Shown: piece after piece, positions 7,956 to 18,691 of the stretch
How positions within the stretch are numbered: position 1 is the first letter of the stretch
Layout of the letters: each line of letters starts with the position of its first letter
Source of the DNA: Allobosea caraganae
GTDB taxonomy: Bacteria > Pseudomonadota > Alphaproteobacteria > Rhizobiales > Beijerinckiaceae
DNA length: 64,000 nucleotides
Assembly: GCF_003351345.1 (NCBI RefSeq)
Contig: NZ_QQTO01000016.1
Span: 62,001-126,000, forward strand
Direction of reading: 5' to 3'
The notes under the pieces: generated by a model
The model's input: the letters and a program-made list of their open reading frames with translations, nothing else
Databases searched by the model: none
What the model was told of the DNA's origin: nothing
Made by a program: the position numbers and the translations under genes

Positions 7956-9164
7956 TCAGGCCGCCGTCTTCGCCTTCTCGGCGTCCATCATGTCGATGAA
8001 GCGGGTGAAGAGGTAGTGGCTGTCCTGCGGGCCGGGCGAGGCTTCCGGATGGTGCTGGACGCTGAAGGCCGGGCGGTCGTTCAGCGCGATGCCGCAATTC
8101 GAGCCGTCGAAGAGCGAGACATGGGTCTCGGTCGCGTTGGCCGGCAGCGTCGCGGGGTCGACGGCGAAGCCGTGGTTCATCGAGACGATCTCGACCTTGC
8201 CGGTGGTCTTGTCCTGCACCGGATGATTGGCGCCGTGATGGCCCTGCTTCATCTTCATGGTCTGGCCGCCAATGGCGAGCGCCAGCATCTGGTGGCCGAG
8301 GCAGATGCCGAAGGTCGGGATCCTGCGGTCGAGCAACTGCTTGATCACCGGCACGGCATATTCGCCCGTGGCGGCCGGGTCGCCCGGGCCGTTCGAGAGG
8401 AAGACGCCATCGGGCTTCAGCGCCAGGATGTCGTCGGCCGATGTGGTCGAGGGCACCACGGTGATCTCGCAGCCGGCCTTGGCGAGCAGGCGCAGGATGT
8501 TGCGCTTCATGCCGTAGTCGATGGCGACGACCTTGTGGGCGACGCTCTCGCGCTGGCCGTAGCCGGCCGGCCATTGCCAGGGCGTCTCGCTCCACTCGTA
8601 GCGCTGGGCGGCGGTGACGAGCGGCACGAGGTCGAGCCCGGCCATGTCCGGCAGCGCCGCAGCCTGCTGCTTCAGGCGCGGGACGTCGAAGACGCCGTCC
8701 GGATTATGGGCGAGGATCGCGTTCGGCATGCCCTTGTCGCGAATCAGCGCGGTGAGCGCGCGCGTGTCGACGCCGCAGATGCCGACGATGTTGCGGGCCT
8801 TCAGCCAGGTGTCGAGATGGCGGCTGGCGCGCCAGTTCGACGGTTCGGTGATGTCGGCATGGAGCACGACGCCGCGGACGCCGGAGGAGGAGGCGGCGTT
8901 CACCGTCTCGGTGTCCTCGTCGTTGACGCCGACATTGCCGATATGGGGGAAGGTGAAGGTGATGATCTGCCCGGCATAGGACGGGTCGGTCAGGATCTCC
9001 TGATAGCCGGTCATCGCCGTGTTGAAGCAGACCTCGCCGGGGGCCTCGGCTATGGCGCCAAGGCCGAAGCCCTCGAGCACCGTGCCGTCGGCGAGAACGA
9101 GGAGGGCGGTGGCGCGCGGCTCTGTCCAGCCGTCCTGGCCGGGGTTTCCTTCGGAAGCGGTCAT
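7956..9164 (-). CDS. carA: Carbamoyl-phosphate synthase small subunit
   Basis: The glutaminase subunit releases ammonia from glutamine for CarB, feeding arginine and pyrimidine synthesis. The N-terminal domain shows VLADGTVLEGFGLGA and VCFNTAMTGYQEILTDPSYAGQI, the classic CarA pattern. The class I amidotransferase domain follows, with the nucleophile in FGICLGHQMLALAIGG and the histidine-glutamate pair in VQHHPEASPGP near the C-terminus. I start at the ATG at 9164, giving 402 residues; an in-frame codon at 9197 would add 11. It is divergent from the YqeY gene. carB is not in the window, as is usual in this group. Confidence 0.97.
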   Translation of the reverse strand: MTASEGNPGQDGWTEPRATALLVLADGTVLEGFGLGAIAEAPGEVCFNTAMTGYQEILTDPSYAGQIITFTFPHIGNVGVNDEDTETVNAASSSGVRGVVLHADITEPSNWRASRHLDTWLKARNIVGICGVDTRALTALIRDKGMPNAILAHNPDGVFDVPRLKQQAAALPDMAGLDLVPLVTAAQRYEWSETPWQWPAGYGQRESVAHKVVAIDYGMKRNILRLLAKAGCEITVVPSTTSADDILALKPDGVFLSNGPGDPAATGEYAVPVIKQLLDRRIPTFGICLGHQMLALAIGGQTMKMKQGHHGANHPVQDKTTGKVEIVSMNHGFAVDPATLPANATETHVSLFDGSNCGIALNDRPAFSVQHHPEASPGPQDSHYLFTRFIDMMDAEKAKTAA

Positions 9165-9309
9165 GTCTATGTCTCGTCCAGGCCGCGATGGCGGCAATGC
9201 GGGGGTGGGGCAGCGGCTTCGCGCTCCGCCGGTCTGGAGCGCGAGCCTTAAAGGCGCGGGTCCATGCCGTCAATCTGGGGCCTACGCTGGCCTGTCGTGA
9301 GATAAGGGA

Positions 9310-9780
9310 ATGACAGAGATGACGAGCCTGCGCGAGCGCTTCATGGGAGATCTGAAGGTGGCGATGAAGGCCGGCGAGAAGGGCAAGGTCTCGGCGATCC
9401 GCCTGGTACAGGCCGCCTTGAAGGACAAGGACATCGAGGCGCGCGGCGCCGGCAAGGGCGAGGCCACGGCTGAGGAGATCCTCGCGCTGCTGCAAAAGAT
9501 GATCAAGCAGCGCCAGGAATCGATCGCGATCTACGACGCCAATGGCCGCCCCGAACTCGCCGCCGGCGAGCGCGCCGAGGTCGACGTCATCTCCGCCTAT
9601 CTGCCCAAGCAGATGAGCGAGGACGAGGTGAAGGCGGTGATCGCTGCGGCCGTGACAGAGAGCGGCGCGGCCTCGGTCAAGGACATGGGCAAGGTCATCG
9701 CGATCCTGCGCGCCAACTACGCCGGCCAGATGGACTTCGCCAAGGCGAGCGGGCTGGTGAAGGCGGCGCTGGGCGGGTGA
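9310..9780 (+). CDS. GatB/YqeY domain-containing protein
   Basis: This 156-residue protein matches the YqeY family in full length: LRERFMGDLKVAMKAGEKGKVSAIRLVQAALKDKDIEARG at the N-terminus, a middle segment with LLQKMIKQRQESIAIY, and a C-terminal LRANYAGQMDFAKASGLVKAAL. The domain is shared with the tail of GatB and is thought to bind tRNA, but the cellular role of stand-alone YqeY is unknown. The ATG at 9310 follows AAGGGA closely; a second ATG three codons later is possible. It lies between divergent carA and a convergent vapBC pair. Confidence 0.93.
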   Translation: MTEMTSLRERFMGDLKVAMKAGEKGKVSAIRLVQAALKDKDIEARGAGKGEATAEEILALLQKMIKQRQESIAIYDANGRPELAAGERAEVDVISAYLPKQMSEDEVKAVIAAAVTESGAASVKDMGKVIAILRANYAGQMDFAKASGLVKAALGG

Positions 9781-9804
9781 CTCAGCTGGGTAGGTCGAGC
9801 GGGC

Positions 9805-10194
9805 TCACGCCCGCTCGATATCCGTCAGCGCGAAATCCTCGCCCTTGTAGAGCAGTGGCCAGCCGCGAGCCTTTGCCAGTGCGTAGGCCGCGCAATCGCC
9901 CATGTTGAGGCGGGCGGCGTGGCGGCCCTTGCCGAAGCGGCGATAGGCGTCGAAGGCGAGGTCGGAGAGGGCTTCGTCGAAGGGGATGATTTCGATGTTC
10001 TCGTTGCCGATGAACTCGTCGACCCACTCACGCGGCAACCCTTTGGAGCCCGTGAGCACGATGCGCGCCTCCAGCAGGTTGACGCTCGACAGGACCCGTC
10101 GTTGAGCAAGCGTCAATAAGCGCATGAAAGCCGGCCTTTCCTGTTCTTTCATGAGGCAGGCGACGATGGCCGAGGTATCGACGACGAGACTCAC
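9805..10194 (-). CDS. vapC: VapC family toxin, PIN-domain ribonuclease
   Basis: This 129-residue PIN-domain protein begins SLVVDTSAIVACLMKE, with the first acidic residue in VDTSA. It carries the further acidic cluster ending in NMGDCAAYALAKARGWPLLYKGEDF, typical of VapC toxins that cut RNA using magnesium. The GTG at 10194 overlaps the stop of the upstream antitoxin gene by four bases (GTGA); a GTG one codon earlier is equally possible. The tight overlap with the VapB-like gene supports a toxin-antitoxin module. The RNA target is unknown. Confidence 0.9.
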   Translation of the reverse strand: MSLVVDTSAIVACLMKEQERPAFMRLLTLAQRRVLSSVNLLEARIVLTGSKGLPREWVDEFIGNENIEIIPFDEALSDLAFDAYRRFGKGRHAARLNMGDCAAYALAKARGWPLLYKGEDFALTDIERA

Positions 10195-10466
10195 CACATG
10201 CCGTTCTCATCATAGCCGATCGCGTCGTCCATCTCCTCTCGTGTCATGCTGCGCTCGGCAGGCTTGATGCCGTATTTGCGGTCGAGCGCTTCCATCCGCG
10301 CAAGCGCCGCGGCCACCCGCCGCTCCTTCTCCTCCTCCGACAACTCGTCTTTGTCGAGTTCGTGGTGCACCGCCTGGCGTACCGCTTCGGTCAGCGTCAG
10401 GCCACGTCGGCGAGCCAGCATGCGCACGGCCTTTTCCGTCTCCGAATCCTTGATGTTGAGGGCCAT
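10191..10466 (-). CDS. vapB: VapB-type antitoxin
   Basis: This 91-residue protein has a ribbon-helix-helix-like N-terminus (ALNIKDSETEKAVRMLARRRGLTLTEAVRQAV) and a charged C-terminal tail, the pattern of VapB antitoxins of the Rv0623 type. The ATG follows AAGGAAG. It overlaps the vapC start and lies upstream of it, as expected for antitoxin-first operons whose product represses its own promoter. The 117-base gap to divergent dnaG should hold its promoter. Confidence 0.88.
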   Translation of the reverse strand: MALNIKDSETEKAVRMLARRRGLTLTEAVRQAVHHELDKDELSEEEKERRVAAALARMEALDRKYGIKPAERSMTREEMDDAIGYDENGMW

Positions 10467-10583
10467 TGCTGTCTTCCTTTTGCGTCGCTTTCTTTATCAT
10501 GGCGCTGTGGATAGCGCCAATAAGCCAGTGCGATTCGATAACGGCGATTGGCTTCGGAGGCGGCAGGCCCCAGATAGAGAGCA

Positions 10584-12491
10584 ATGAAATTCCCGCCCTC
10601 CATCCTTGAGGAGATCAAGGCGCGGCTGCCGGTCTCGGCGGTCGTGGGCAAGCGCGTGCGCCTGGCCAAGTCGGGGCGGGAGTGGAAAGGGCTTTCGCCC
10701 TTCAATGCCGAGAAGACGCCGTCCTTCTTCGTCAACGACCAGAAGGGCTCGTTCTTCGATTTCTCCTCGGGGAAGAACGGCGACATCTTCAAGTTCGTGA
10801 TGGAGACCGAGGGGCTCTCCTTTCCCGAGGCGGTCGAGAAGCTCGCCGCCGATGCCGGCGTCATCCTGCCCAAGGTCAGCCATGAGACGCAGGTCCAGGA
10901 GGAGCGGCGCAAGGGGCTGCACGAGGTCGTCGAGCTCGCCGCGAAGTTCTTCGAGGCCGAGCTTGCCGGCGAGCGCGGCGCCGGGGCGCGGCGCTATCTG
11001 CAGGGGCGCGGGCTGGAGGGCGAGGCGCGCAGGCAGTTCCGCATCGGCTATGGCCCCGCCGACCGCTTCGCCCTGCGCGATCATCTCGCGGGCAAGGGCG
11101 TCAATGCCGAGCTGATGATGGAGGCGGGGCTGCTGGTGCATGGCGACGAGATCGCCGTGCCCTATGACCGCTTCCGCGACCGCGTGATGTTCCCGATCCA
11201 TGACGGGCGCGGCCGGGTCATCGCCTTCGGCGGCCGGGCGATGAGCGCGGAGGTCTCGGCCAAGTACCTGAACTCGCCGGAGACGCCGCTCTTCCATAAG
11301 GGCGGCCTGCTGTTCAACCACCACAATGCCCGCAAGGGCGCGCATGACACCGGCCAGGTCATCGTCGTCGAGGGCTATGTCGACGTCATCGCCATGACGC
11401 TGGCCGGCTTCCCGCAGACGGTGGCGCCGCTCGGCACTGCGCTGACCGAGGACCAGCTCGGCCTGCTCTGGCGCATGGCCGACGAGCCGGTGATCTGCCT
11501 CGACGGCGACAAGGCCGGGCGCAAGGCGGCGAGCCGCGCGATCGATTTGGCTCTGCCCATGCTGGAGCCGGGCAAGTCGCTCTCCTTCGCGCTGCTGCCG
11601 GATGGGCAGGACCCGGACGACCTGGCGCGCTCGGGCGGCAAGCCGGCGATCATCGAGGTGCTCGGCGCTGCCAGGCCCCTGGTCGACATGCTGTGGACGC
11701 GCGAGGTCGAGGCGGGGTCGCTCGATACGCCGGAGCGCCGGGCCGCCTTCGAGCGCCGGCTGAAGGAGCCGCTCGGGCAGATCAAGGATGAGGCGACGCG
11801 CCGGCACTATCGCCGCGAGATGGACGAGCGGCTGGCCCAGCTCTTCGCCAGCGCCGCGCCGGCGCGAGGCGACCGCGGGCAAGGTGGAAATTATTCGAAT
11901 GGTCGTGGCCGCGGTGGCGGCGGCGGTCAGCGCGGGCAATGGCCGGGTGCGCCGATGCGGCCGCTGCTGCCGCTGAAGGCGAGCAGCCAGCTCGCCGGTT
12001 CGCGCATGATGACGCGCAGCCGCGGCGAGGATAAGCGCGAGGCCTTCATCCTGCTGGCGCTGGCGAGCCATCCCGAGCTCGTGCTGCGCTGCGCCGACGA
12101 GATTTCGGAGCTGGCGCTCGACGGGCCGGCGGCCGAGCGCTTCCGGCAGGTGCTGCTCGACGTCGCGCTCGATGGCGATCTCGACCGCGAGGCGCTGGCG
12201 AGCCGGCTGGAGCAGCCCCGGGTGCAGGAGGCGCAGGGGGCGCTGATGGCCGTCACCGGCCCGGCCGAGCGGCTGAAACTCGTCGGGGCGGCTGATCCGG
12301 AGTCGGTTTTTGATTCGATTCGTCAGGCTATCGTCTTGCATCAGCGGGCGCGGACGCTACATAGCGAGTTGAAGGCAGCCGAGCGCGCATTGGCTGACGA
12401 AGCGACGGAAGCCAATTTCGCCTGGATCAAGGACGTCAAGGGCCGCCTCGACACAATCGAGGGGACCGAGGCGATGTCCGAAGAGCAATAG
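10584..12491 (+). CDS. dnaG: DNA primase
   Basis: This 635-residue primase makes RNA primers at the replication fork. It shows the N-terminal region (PSILEEIKARLPVSAVVGKRV), a DnaG core domain, and the TOPRIM catalytic segments IVVEGYVDVIAM and CLDGDKAGRKAA. A linker rich in glycine and arginine at about residues 430-460 leads to a helical C-terminal domain. The usual CHC2 zinc ligands are missing: the positions equivalent to the Cys, His, Cys, Cys set are S38, N41, D59 and S62. It is followed by rpoD on the same strand after 196 bases, the common macromolecular synthesis order. Confidence 0.97.
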   Translation: MKFPPSILEEIKARLPVSAVVGKRVRLAKSGREWKGLSPFNAEKTPSFFVNDQKGSFFDFSSGKNGDIFKFVMETEGLSFPEAVEKLAADAGVILPKVSHETQVQEERRKGLHEVVELAAKFFEAELAGERGAGARRYLQGRGLEGEARRQFRIGYGPADRFALRDHLAGKGVNAELMMEAGLLVHGDEIAVPYDRFRDRVMFPIHDGRGRVIAFGGRAMSAEVSAKYLNSPETPLFHKGGLLFNHHNARKGAHDTGQVIVVEGYVDVIAMTLAGFPQTVAPLGTALTEDQLGLLWRMADEPVICLDGDKAGRKAASRAIDLALPMLEPGKSLSFALLPDGQDPDDLARSGGKPAIIEVLGAARPLVDMLWTREVEAGSLDTPERRAAFERRLKEPLGQIKDEATRRHYRREMDERLAQLFASAAPARGDRGQGGNYSNGRGRGGGGGQRGQWPGAPMRPLLPLKASSQLAGSRMMTRSRGEDKREAFILLALASHPELVLRCADEISELALDGPAAERFRQVLLDVALDGDLDREALASRLEQPRVQEAQGALMAVTGPAERLKLVGAADPESVFDSIRQAIVLHQRARTLHSELKAAERALADEATEANFAWIKDVKGRLDTIEGTEAMSEEQ

Positions 12492-12687
12492 GCCGTGCTT
12501 TTTGCCGCTGCCGTCCCTGTCGCGCGGCATGCCACGGGTGGTTCACGATTCATCAACGATGATCGGGTCCATCTGGACGAGATGATTTGGCTGGGTGAGC
12601 GTGCCGGACCAGCGGCCGCATCGCCCTTTTATGCGTCGGCACGGGACCTTCGGTTCCAGGTCGCGCGAGAGTGCGGAGCGCTGATTG

Positions 12688-14706
<2,019 letters not shown>

Positions 14707-14815
14707 AAACGTTGGGAGTCTGACACTTTCAACGACTTGAGATGTGCCGAGCATTTGCGCCCGTCTAACCGTGCAACGGAGGCGGATAACCAATGCTGTT
14801 TAGGCTCGTTCGTTT

Positions 14816-14845
14816 GGTGAAGCGTTCCGGCGCTTCACCACTCTA
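14816..14845 (+). terminator. Possible terminator after rpoD
   Basis: GGTGAAGCG and CGCTTCACC form a perfect 9-bp stem around a TTCCGG loop. The following ACTCTAATTC is only weakly T-rich, so this is a likely but not certain intrinsic terminator about 110 bases after rpoD. Confidence 0.5.
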
Positions 14846-14870
14846 ATTCGTTCAGTGCATCCCTGCCGAT

Positions 14871-15203
14871 GTGCTGCCACGAACTGCCAACTTGAAGCTC
14901 TCCATCCGGCCGGGCGATGGGGAGTTTCAGCACATCACGGTATCGCCCGAGGCCATGGCTGTTCGATTCAGCTTGCGGACCCGCGACCTGAAGAGTCGGC
15001 AGGCAGGGTGTGTGCTTCTGTGGTGTGGTCCGACCAGCGAAGCTTCTCTCCTCAATGCCCGGCCTATTGATTTTCGTCGGCTGTCCCGTGCGACGGCTTA
15101 CATACTGCAGAGCCGATTTGCTCCTGACGCAATACGTCTTCTCTCGGCTCTATGTGTGCGATTTGGAGAGATGAACGCACGACGCGGGAATTCGAATGTC
15201 TGA
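14871..15203 (+). CDS. Hypothetical protein upstream of HEPN-like gene
   Basis: This 110-codon open frame begins at a GTG and its stop overlaps the ATG of the next gene by eight bases (ATGTCTGA). No family is recognised: it is basic and mixed in composition, with no membrane segment. No clear ribosome binding site precedes the GTG. The overlap with the following gene is the main reason to list it. It may be a small partner of that gene or simply an open frame in a foreign insert. Confidence 0.35.
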   Translation: MLPRTANLKLSIRPGDGEFQHITVSPEAMAVRFSLRTRDLKSRQAGCVLLWCGPTSEASLLNARPIDFRRLSRATAYILQSRFAPDAIRLLSALCVRFGEMNARRGNSNV

Positions 15204-15690
15204 CGCAATTGCGAAATACAGCACCGCTAAGGGATACGTCCAATCTTCTTATGTAATAATGGCCAGTCCGAACCGTTTCAAGATACCGAACGATACAACA
15301 TTCTTCCTCTCGTTCCATATGCTCTGCGGGTTTGCAGTGGAGCTCTATCTAAAATCCTTTTTGACGCACGCGGGCTACAGTGAGCGTACCCTTACGAGAG
15401 AGTTAGGCCACAATCTTCAGAGATTGCATGAAACAGCCCGTGCGGAGGGACTGGACGATTTCCAAGAGGGTATGCTCGTGCAACTTTTGAATAAGCATCA
15501 TGGGAGCAACGAGTTTCGTTATGCGAAGAGAGCAACGGAGTACCGAACAGCCAATCTCAATGAGATATTTTTGGCCTTTTCTACTCTCGATTTTGGAATA
15601 GATGCTACCGTTGGGGCGAGTGCCTCGGTAGGTAAAACGCCGGGAGGTTTTTGGAAACTACCTAAAGAGCGTTCAATGTGGCGATTATAG
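15196..15690 (+). CDS. HEPN-like domain protein
   Basis: The 164-residue protein has a helical pattern typical of HEPN-like proteins: HMLCGFAVELYLKSFLTHAG (an ExxLK helix) followed by LTRELGHNLQRLHETA (a conserved GH after a basic residue), then LLNKHHGSNEFRYAK. HEPN domains are small helical folds, many of them toxin ribonucleases with an Rx4-6H motif; here the spacing R68-x3-H72 does not fit the active motif exactly. Codons are clearly more AT-rich than in rpoD or lysE on either side, suggesting acquisition. The assignment is by pattern only. Confidence 0.5.
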   Translation: MSDAIAKYSTAKGYVQSSYVIMASPNRFKIPNDTTFFLSFHMLCGFAVELYLKSFLTHAGYSERTLTRELGHNLQRLHETARAEGLDDFQEGMLVQLLNKHHGSNEFRYAKRATEYRTANLNEIFLAFSTLDFGIDATVGASASVGKTPGGFWKLPKERSMWRL

Positions 15691-15761
15691 GAAGCGCAAC
15701 TTAGCCATCCGAATTTATGCGGTGTGTTGCTCTCTCGGGACATCGGAGCTAGAGGCCGAGC

Positions 15762-16373
15762 ATGTCCCCCGAATTCCTCCTGACATCGCTGATCATCGTC
15801 GCCTCGCCCGGTACGGGCGCGATCTACACGATCGCCGCCGGGCTGACGCGCGGCAGCCGGGCCAGCCTGCTCGCGGCCTTCGCCTGCACGCTCGGCATCG
15901 TGCCGCATCTCATCGCCGCGATGATGGGGTTGGCGGCGCTGCTGCATGCCAGCGCACTCGCCTATGAGATCGTGAAATATGCCGGCGTCGCCTACCTGCT
16001 CTTCATGGCCTGGCAGACGCTGCGCGAGCAGGGCGCGCTCAAGGTCGAGACCGGGGCCGATCCGCGTTCGGGGCTGCGCGTGCTCGTCGATGGCATCCTG
16101 ATCAACGTGTTGAACCCCAAGCTCTCGATCTTCTTCGTCGCCTTCCTGCCGCAGTTCATCACGGCCAATGAGCCCAGCCCGCTGCTGCGCATGCTGGAGC
16201 TTTCCGGCGTGTTCATGGCGATGACCTTCGTCGTCTTCGCGCTCTACGGCCTGTTCGCCGCGGCGATGCGCGACAAGGTGATCAGCCGGCCGGCGGTGAT
16301 GGCCTGGATGCGGCGCTCCTTCGCCGCTGCCTTCGTGGCGCTGGGGGCGAAGCTCGCGCTGACGGAGCGCTGA
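15762..16373 (+). CDS. LysE family translocator
   Basis: This 203-residue inner-membrane protein has about six hydrophobic segments and the LysE-family signature near the N-terminus (FLLTSLIIVASPGTGAIYTIAAGLTRGSRAS). A central LINVLNPKLSIFFVAFLPQF motif is also typical. The family exports amino acids or similar small molecules; the substrate is not known. GAGG precedes the ATG by six bases. Its TGA overlaps the ATG of the next gene (TGATG), so the two are probably translationally coupled. Confidence 0.92.
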   Translation: MSPEFLLTSLIIVASPGTGAIYTIAAGLTRGSRASLLAAFACTLGIVPHLIAAMMGLAALLHASALAYEIVKYAGVAYLLFMAWQTLREQGALKVETGADPRSGLRVLVDGILINVLNPKLSIFFVAFLPQFITANEPSPLLRMLELSGVFMAMTFVVFALYGLFAAAMRDKVISRPAVMAWMRRSFAAAFVALGAKLALTER

Positions 16374-16795
16374 TGCCGCGCCAGAGCATCATCGGCATCG
16401 AGACGCGGGGGCAGGGCCTCTACGAGTTCACCGACCGCGTCCAGGCCTTCCTGCGCGAGGCACCGGCCGATAGCGCGCTGCTGACGCTGTTCGTGCGCCA
16501 CACCTCCTGCTCGCTGCTGATCCAGGAGAACGCCGATCCCGACGTGCGGCGCGATCTCGACGCCTTCTTCAGGCGGCTGGTGCCGTCGGCCGACGATCCG
16601 GCCATGGCCTATCTCGTCCACCGCATGGAGGGGCCGGACGACATGCCCGCCCATATCAAGGCGGCGCTGACGCCGGTCTCGCTGTCGATCCCGGTGATGG
16701 ACGGGAGGCTGATGCTCGGCACCTGGCAGGGCATCTACCTGTTCGAGCACCGCGACAGGCCGCATCGCCGCGAGGTCGTGCTGCATCTGGGCTGA
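16373..16795 (+). CDS. Secondary thiamine-phosphate synthase-like enzyme, YjbQ family
   Basis: This 140-residue protein matches the YjbQ/UPF0047 family along its full length: FVRHTSCSLLIQENADPDVRRDL in the middle and LGTWQGIYLFEHRD near the end. Members show weak thiamine-phosphate synthase activity in some bacteria, but the physiological role is uncertain. It overlaps the stop of the LysE gene by one base and probably shares its transcript. Confidence 0.92.
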   Translation: MPRQSIIGIETRGQGLYEFTDRVQAFLREAPADSALLTLFVRHTSCSLLIQENADPDVRRDLDAFFRRLVPSADDPAMAYLVHRMEGPDDMPAHIKAALTPVSLSIPVMDGRLMLGTWQGIYLFEHRDRPHRREVVLHLG

Positions 16796-16923
16796 GGTGC
16801 AGGCAGGAGAGGCCCTTCGCGGGCGCGCTATCCATGCGAAGCTCGCCTCAGTGTTGGGCGAACAGATCCGGCTCCCCCTCGCGCCATTCGTGCCTTATAG
16901 AGGGGCGATCTGGAGGAATTCCC

Positions 16924-17211
16924 ATGTCGTTTTTGAAATCCCTGTTCGGCGGGCGCAAGGCTGCGGACGACAAGCCGGCCGGCCCGGTCAAGAGCATCGA
17001 CCACAAGGGTTTCGCCGTCCACGCGACGCCCTATCAGGAGGGCGGGCAGTACCAGCTTTGCGGCGTGATCGAGAAGGAGATCGACGGCGAGACGAAGAGC
17101 CATCGCTTCGTCCGTGCCGATCGCTTCCCGGGCATCGATGATGCTGCCGACTTCACGCTGGTCAAGGGCCAGCAGCTCGTCGACGAGCAGGGCGACCGCC
17201 TGTTCAAATGA
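16924..17211 (+). CDS. HlyU family transcriptional regulator-like protein
   Basis: The 95-residue protein begins MSFLKSLFGG and carries the HlyU-like segments HKGFAVHATPYQEGGQYQLCG, IDGETKSHRFVRADRF and QLVDEQGDRLF. HlyU was described as an activator of haemolysin in Vibrio, but the alphaproteobacterial proteins are uncharacterised and no DNA-binding motif is evident here. The start is fixed by an excellent ribosome binding site (GGAGGAATTCCC) just before the ATG at 16924; upstream in-frame codons are rejected. Confidence 0.88.
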   Translation: MSFLKSLFGGRKAADDKPAGPVKSIDHKGFAVHATPYQEGGQYQLCGVIEKEIDGETKSHRFVRADRFPGIDDAADFTLVKGQQLVDEQGDRLFK

Positions 17212-17324
17212 GCCTGATGCTTCGACCAAAGGTTGATTGACGTTGGGTCAGCTAACTTAAGCTTTTGTTGGCATCTCTGCGCTCTGATTGCGTGTCGAAT
17301 TTACGCAGTGCGAGCGAATTCCGA

Positions 17325-18635
17325 ATGTTCCAGGCCGTCGCCGGGCCAGAAAGCGCCGAACAGGGCTTTCCGTCCGGAGCTACCCCTCTCGCCCCAGGGC
17401 TCTCGGCGCTGGTGGAGAATGGCTTTGCGCTTCCGGCGCTGCTCGCCAGACCTGTCGAGGCTGCGCGCGCCGTCGACGATGCCTGGCTCGCCGGCATTCT
17501 CGACCAGCTTCCAGCCGCGGTCTACGTCACGGATGCGCAGGGCCGGATCCGCTATTTCAACCGGGCGGCGGCCACCCTTGCCGGGCGCGAGCCGCGGCTC
17601 GGCGCCGATCTCTGGTGCGTGACGCAGCGCCTGCTGGGCAAGGCCGGCGAGCCGCTGGCGCCCGCGGACAGCCCGATGGCGCAGGCGCTGCGCGAAGGCC
17701 GCGCGCTGCGCGGCGTCGAGCTTCTGGCCGAGCGGCCGGATGGCAGCCGCATCCGCTGCCTGCACAATCCGACGCCGCTCTTCGATGGCCAGGGCCGGCT
17801 CGTCGGTGGCTTCAACCTGCTGCTCGATCTCGGCGAGCGCGGCGATGTCCGGATCGCCGATCCTGCCGAGGCGGGGGCCGATGGCGAGCGCCTGGCCTTC
17901 CGCCGGCATCTGCGCGAGGCGATCGAGACCGGCGCGATCCTGCTGCAATACCAGCCGCAGTTCCGGGCGAATGGCGAGGTCGTCGGCTTCGAGGCGCTGG
18001 CGCGCTGGCGCGATCCGGTGCGCGGGGTCATCTCGCCCGCGACCTTCATCCCGGCGGCGGAGGAGGGCGGGCTCATCGCTGCGCTCGGCGCCCATGTCCT
18101 GCGCAGCGCCTGCCGCGAGGCTGCAGGCTGGAAAAAGCCGCTCAGGATTGCCGTCAACCTGTCGCCGCTCGAATTCGAGTCGGATGAGTTGCCGGGGCTG
18201 GTCGAGGCCGTGCTGGGCGAGACCGGGCTCGACCCCGAGCGGCTCGAGCTCGAGATCACCGAGGGCGTGATGGTGACCGATGCGGTGCGCGCTATGGCGA
18301 CGCTGTCGCGGCTGCGGGCGCTCGGCGTGCGCATCGCGCTCGACGATTTCGGCACCGGCTATTCCTCGCTCTCCTACCTCCACCGCTTCCCGCTGACGAC
18401 GCTGAAGATCGACCGCAGCTTCGTCGCGACGCTCGGCGTCACGCTGGAGGCTGCGGCGATCACGCGGGCGGTGATCCAGCTCGGCCATGCACTCGGCATC
18501 GAGGTGGTGGCCGAGGGCGTCGAGACGCCGGAGCAGTTCGACTTCCTGATCTGCGAAGGCTGCGACCTGGCGCAGGGCTACCTGCTCGGCCGGCCGCTCG
18601 ATGCGTCGGCCTATGCGCATCTGACGGGTGGTTGA
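17325..18635 (+). CDS. PAS-EAL domain protein, probable c-di-GMP phosphodiesterase
   Basis: This 436-residue protein has an N-terminal PAS-like sensor (LPAAVYVTDAQGRIRYFNRAAATLAG, about residues 60-90) and a C-terminal EAL domain. The EAL motif is intact (GFEALARWRDP, about residue 223), as are LELEITEGVM, LDDFGTGYSSLSYL, LKIDRSFV and VVAEGVET, so an active phosphodiesterase that linearises cyclic di-GMP is expected. No GGDEF domain and no membrane segment are seen, so it is cytosolic. I start at the ATG at 17325; a TTG at 17265 would add 20 residues. It stands alone on the plus strand. Confidence 0.92.
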   Translation: MFQAVAGPESAEQGFPSGATPLAPGLSALVENGFALPALLARPVEAARAVDDAWLAGILDQLPAAVYVTDAQGRIRYFNRAAATLAGREPRLGADLWCVTQRLLGKAGEPLAPADSPMAQALREGRALRGVELLAERPDGSRIRCLHNPTPLFDGQGRLVGGFNLLLDLGERGDVRIADPAEAGADGERLAFRRHLREAIETGAILLQYQPQFRANGEVVGFEALARWRDPVRGVISPATFIPAAEEGGLIAALGAHVLRSACREAAGWKKPLRIAVNLSPLEFESDELPGLVEAVLGETGLDPERLELEITEGVMVTDAVRAMATLSRLRALGVRIALDDFGTGYSSLSYLHRFPLTTLKIDRSFVATLGVTLEAAAITRAVIQLGHALGIEVVAEGVETPEQFDFLICEGCDLAQGYLLGRPLDASAYAHLTGG

Positions 18636-18691
18636 ATAGCTCCTGAGCTTCATCGTGAGGAGCCCGCAAGGCGGCGCTTCTCCGTGGAGAT

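Noticed and set aside
10497..12341. Long minus-strand open frame opposite dnaG
   Set aside because: dnaG is unambiguous; the antisense frame has the biased composition of a shadow.
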